From: an uncultured Acetatifactor sp.
GTDB taxonomy: Bacteria > Bacillota > Clostridia > Lachnospirales > Lachnospiraceae
NCBI GenBank assembly: GCA_910580225.1
Contig: CAJTXE010000003.1
Location: forward strand, 70,675-134,674
Direction of reading: 5' to 3'
Length of the DNA: 64,000 bases
A program made the position numbers and the translations under genes. Positions 63,561 through 64,000 of this stretch are shown in pieces; position 1 is the first letter of the stretch; every line of letters begins with the position of its first letter. The notes below the pieces were generated by a model, which was not told the origin of the DNA, ran no database searches, and worked only from the letters and a program-made list of their open reading frames with translations.

Positions 63561-64000
63561 ATGAAGACAGGGAAGATTCCGGAGAATGTCCTGAAACGGG
63601 CGGTTTTGAGACAAATCGGGATCCGGAATGGGATAAACGGAAGTGGCGCAGGGATAGGAAATGACTGCGCCATTTTCCCTTTTTCAGGGACAGATTGGGA
63701 ACAGGCAGGAATGTCGCCGGCAGAAGCGGGAGTGCCGGCTCTTTGCACACAGGAAGCAGTGTTGGCATGGAAGGAGGCGCCTGGAATTGGTGATGCGTTT
63801 ATGACGATGGCAGAGCTGATCCAGAAATGTGCCAATAACCTGGCGGCGGGCGGTGCATGCCCGGCTGCAGTAATGATTGCGCTGTTTGTGCCGGAAAGTG
63901 CGGAGGAAGCCGATGTAAGGGTATGGATGGCGGAGGCAGCACAAAAATGTACGGAATTATATATAAAAATTATCGGTGGACAGACCAGAACTGTCAGTGC
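63561..64000 (+). CDS. AIR synthase-related protein (N-terminal part, cut by window end)
   Basis: An open frame of 146 complete codons from ATG 63561 (GGAGG upstream), running off the end of the window. It begins MKTGKIPENVLKRAVLRQIG, has a nucleotide-binding-type GNDCAIF and CANNLAAGGACPAAVMIALF, as in the PurM/HypE/ThiL superfamily. The usual intervening segment with the catalytic aspartates looks shortened or altered. It lies 98 bases after the VanW gene. Members bind ATP and act in purine, thiamine or cofactor steps. Confidence 0.72.
   Translation, partial: MKTGKIPENVLKRAVLRQIGIRNGINGSGAGIGNDCAIFPFSGTDWEQAGMSPAEAGVPALCTQEAVLAWKEAPGIGDAFMTMAELIQKCANNLAAGGACPAAVMIALFVPESAEEADVRVWMAEAAQKCTELYIKIIGGQTRTVS

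Overview
The window reads like a chromosomal segment of a gut-type Lachnospiraceae (Clostridia, Bacillota). The signs are moderate GC (about half, judged by eye), strong AGGAGG-type ribosome binding sites, many lineage-typical families (DUF1538 with a P-II partner, PadR-DUF1700-DUF4097, CD3324-type, DUF2975 with a Cro-like regulator, DUF1576, VanW), and short intergenic hairpins sharing a GGCTG(C/T)CG core. I see no phage, conjugative or CRISPR locus. One MITE-like element and a few gene remnants are the only mobile or decay signals. The species cannot be named from the sequence alone.

Layout. 0-5.4 kb: NUDIX hydrolase, DUF1538 membrane protein with a tandem P-II-like protein, a nuclease-fold-like unknown on the minus strand, and a class D beta-lactamase-like lipoprotein. 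5.4-8.7 kb: PadR/DUF1700/DUF4097 envelope-response cassette, a 156-bp MITE-like element and an AT-rich orphan. 8.7-16.6 kb: UvrD-type helicase, XRE regulator, a Cys-type sulfatase and a 19-repeat Sel1 protein. 16.7-22.4 kb: DUF1576 operon, a putative metal exporter, tRNA-Lys and a two-segment membrane protein. 22.6-30.6 kb: phosphatase, GNAT and TatD genes, a sigma factor with a long C-terminal extension, a MarR-MATE operon, and a two-component system whose response regulator has no receiver domain. 30.9-44.5 kb: CD3324-type protein, MacB/FtsX-type ABC transporter, DUF2975/HTH pair, DUF4173-type protein with a tandem-repeat N-terminus, PHP phosphoesterase, heterodimeric ABC exporter with one degenerate ATP site, GNAT and a second Sel1 protein. 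44.8-56 kb: glpK, a chemotaxis receptor, pepF, a PLP aminotransferase, patatin, ABC-F and a second MATE. 56-59.6 kb: aat-clpA-clpS. 60-64 kb: uppP, a conserved unknown, a 35-codon membrane peptide, a VanW-family protein and the start of an AIR-synthase-like gene cut by the window edge.

How the genes work together. The clearest multi-gene pathway is clpS-clpA-aat on the minus strand. It encodes the amino-acid transferase, adaptor and unfoldase of the Leu/Phe N-degron pathway, an arrangement best known from Proteobacteria. A second theme is envelope stress and drug handling: beta-lactamase-like lipoprotein, PadR cassette, two MATE pumps, MacB-like and BmrCD-like ABC systems, ABC-F, UppP and VanW. 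A third is small-molecule and nitrogen signalling (P-II-like protein beside DUF1538). Several promoters with a 16-17 bp spacer and overlapping palindromes (PadR, MarR) can be read directly and suggest autoregulation.

All functions are inferred from sequence read by eye. No database search was run.
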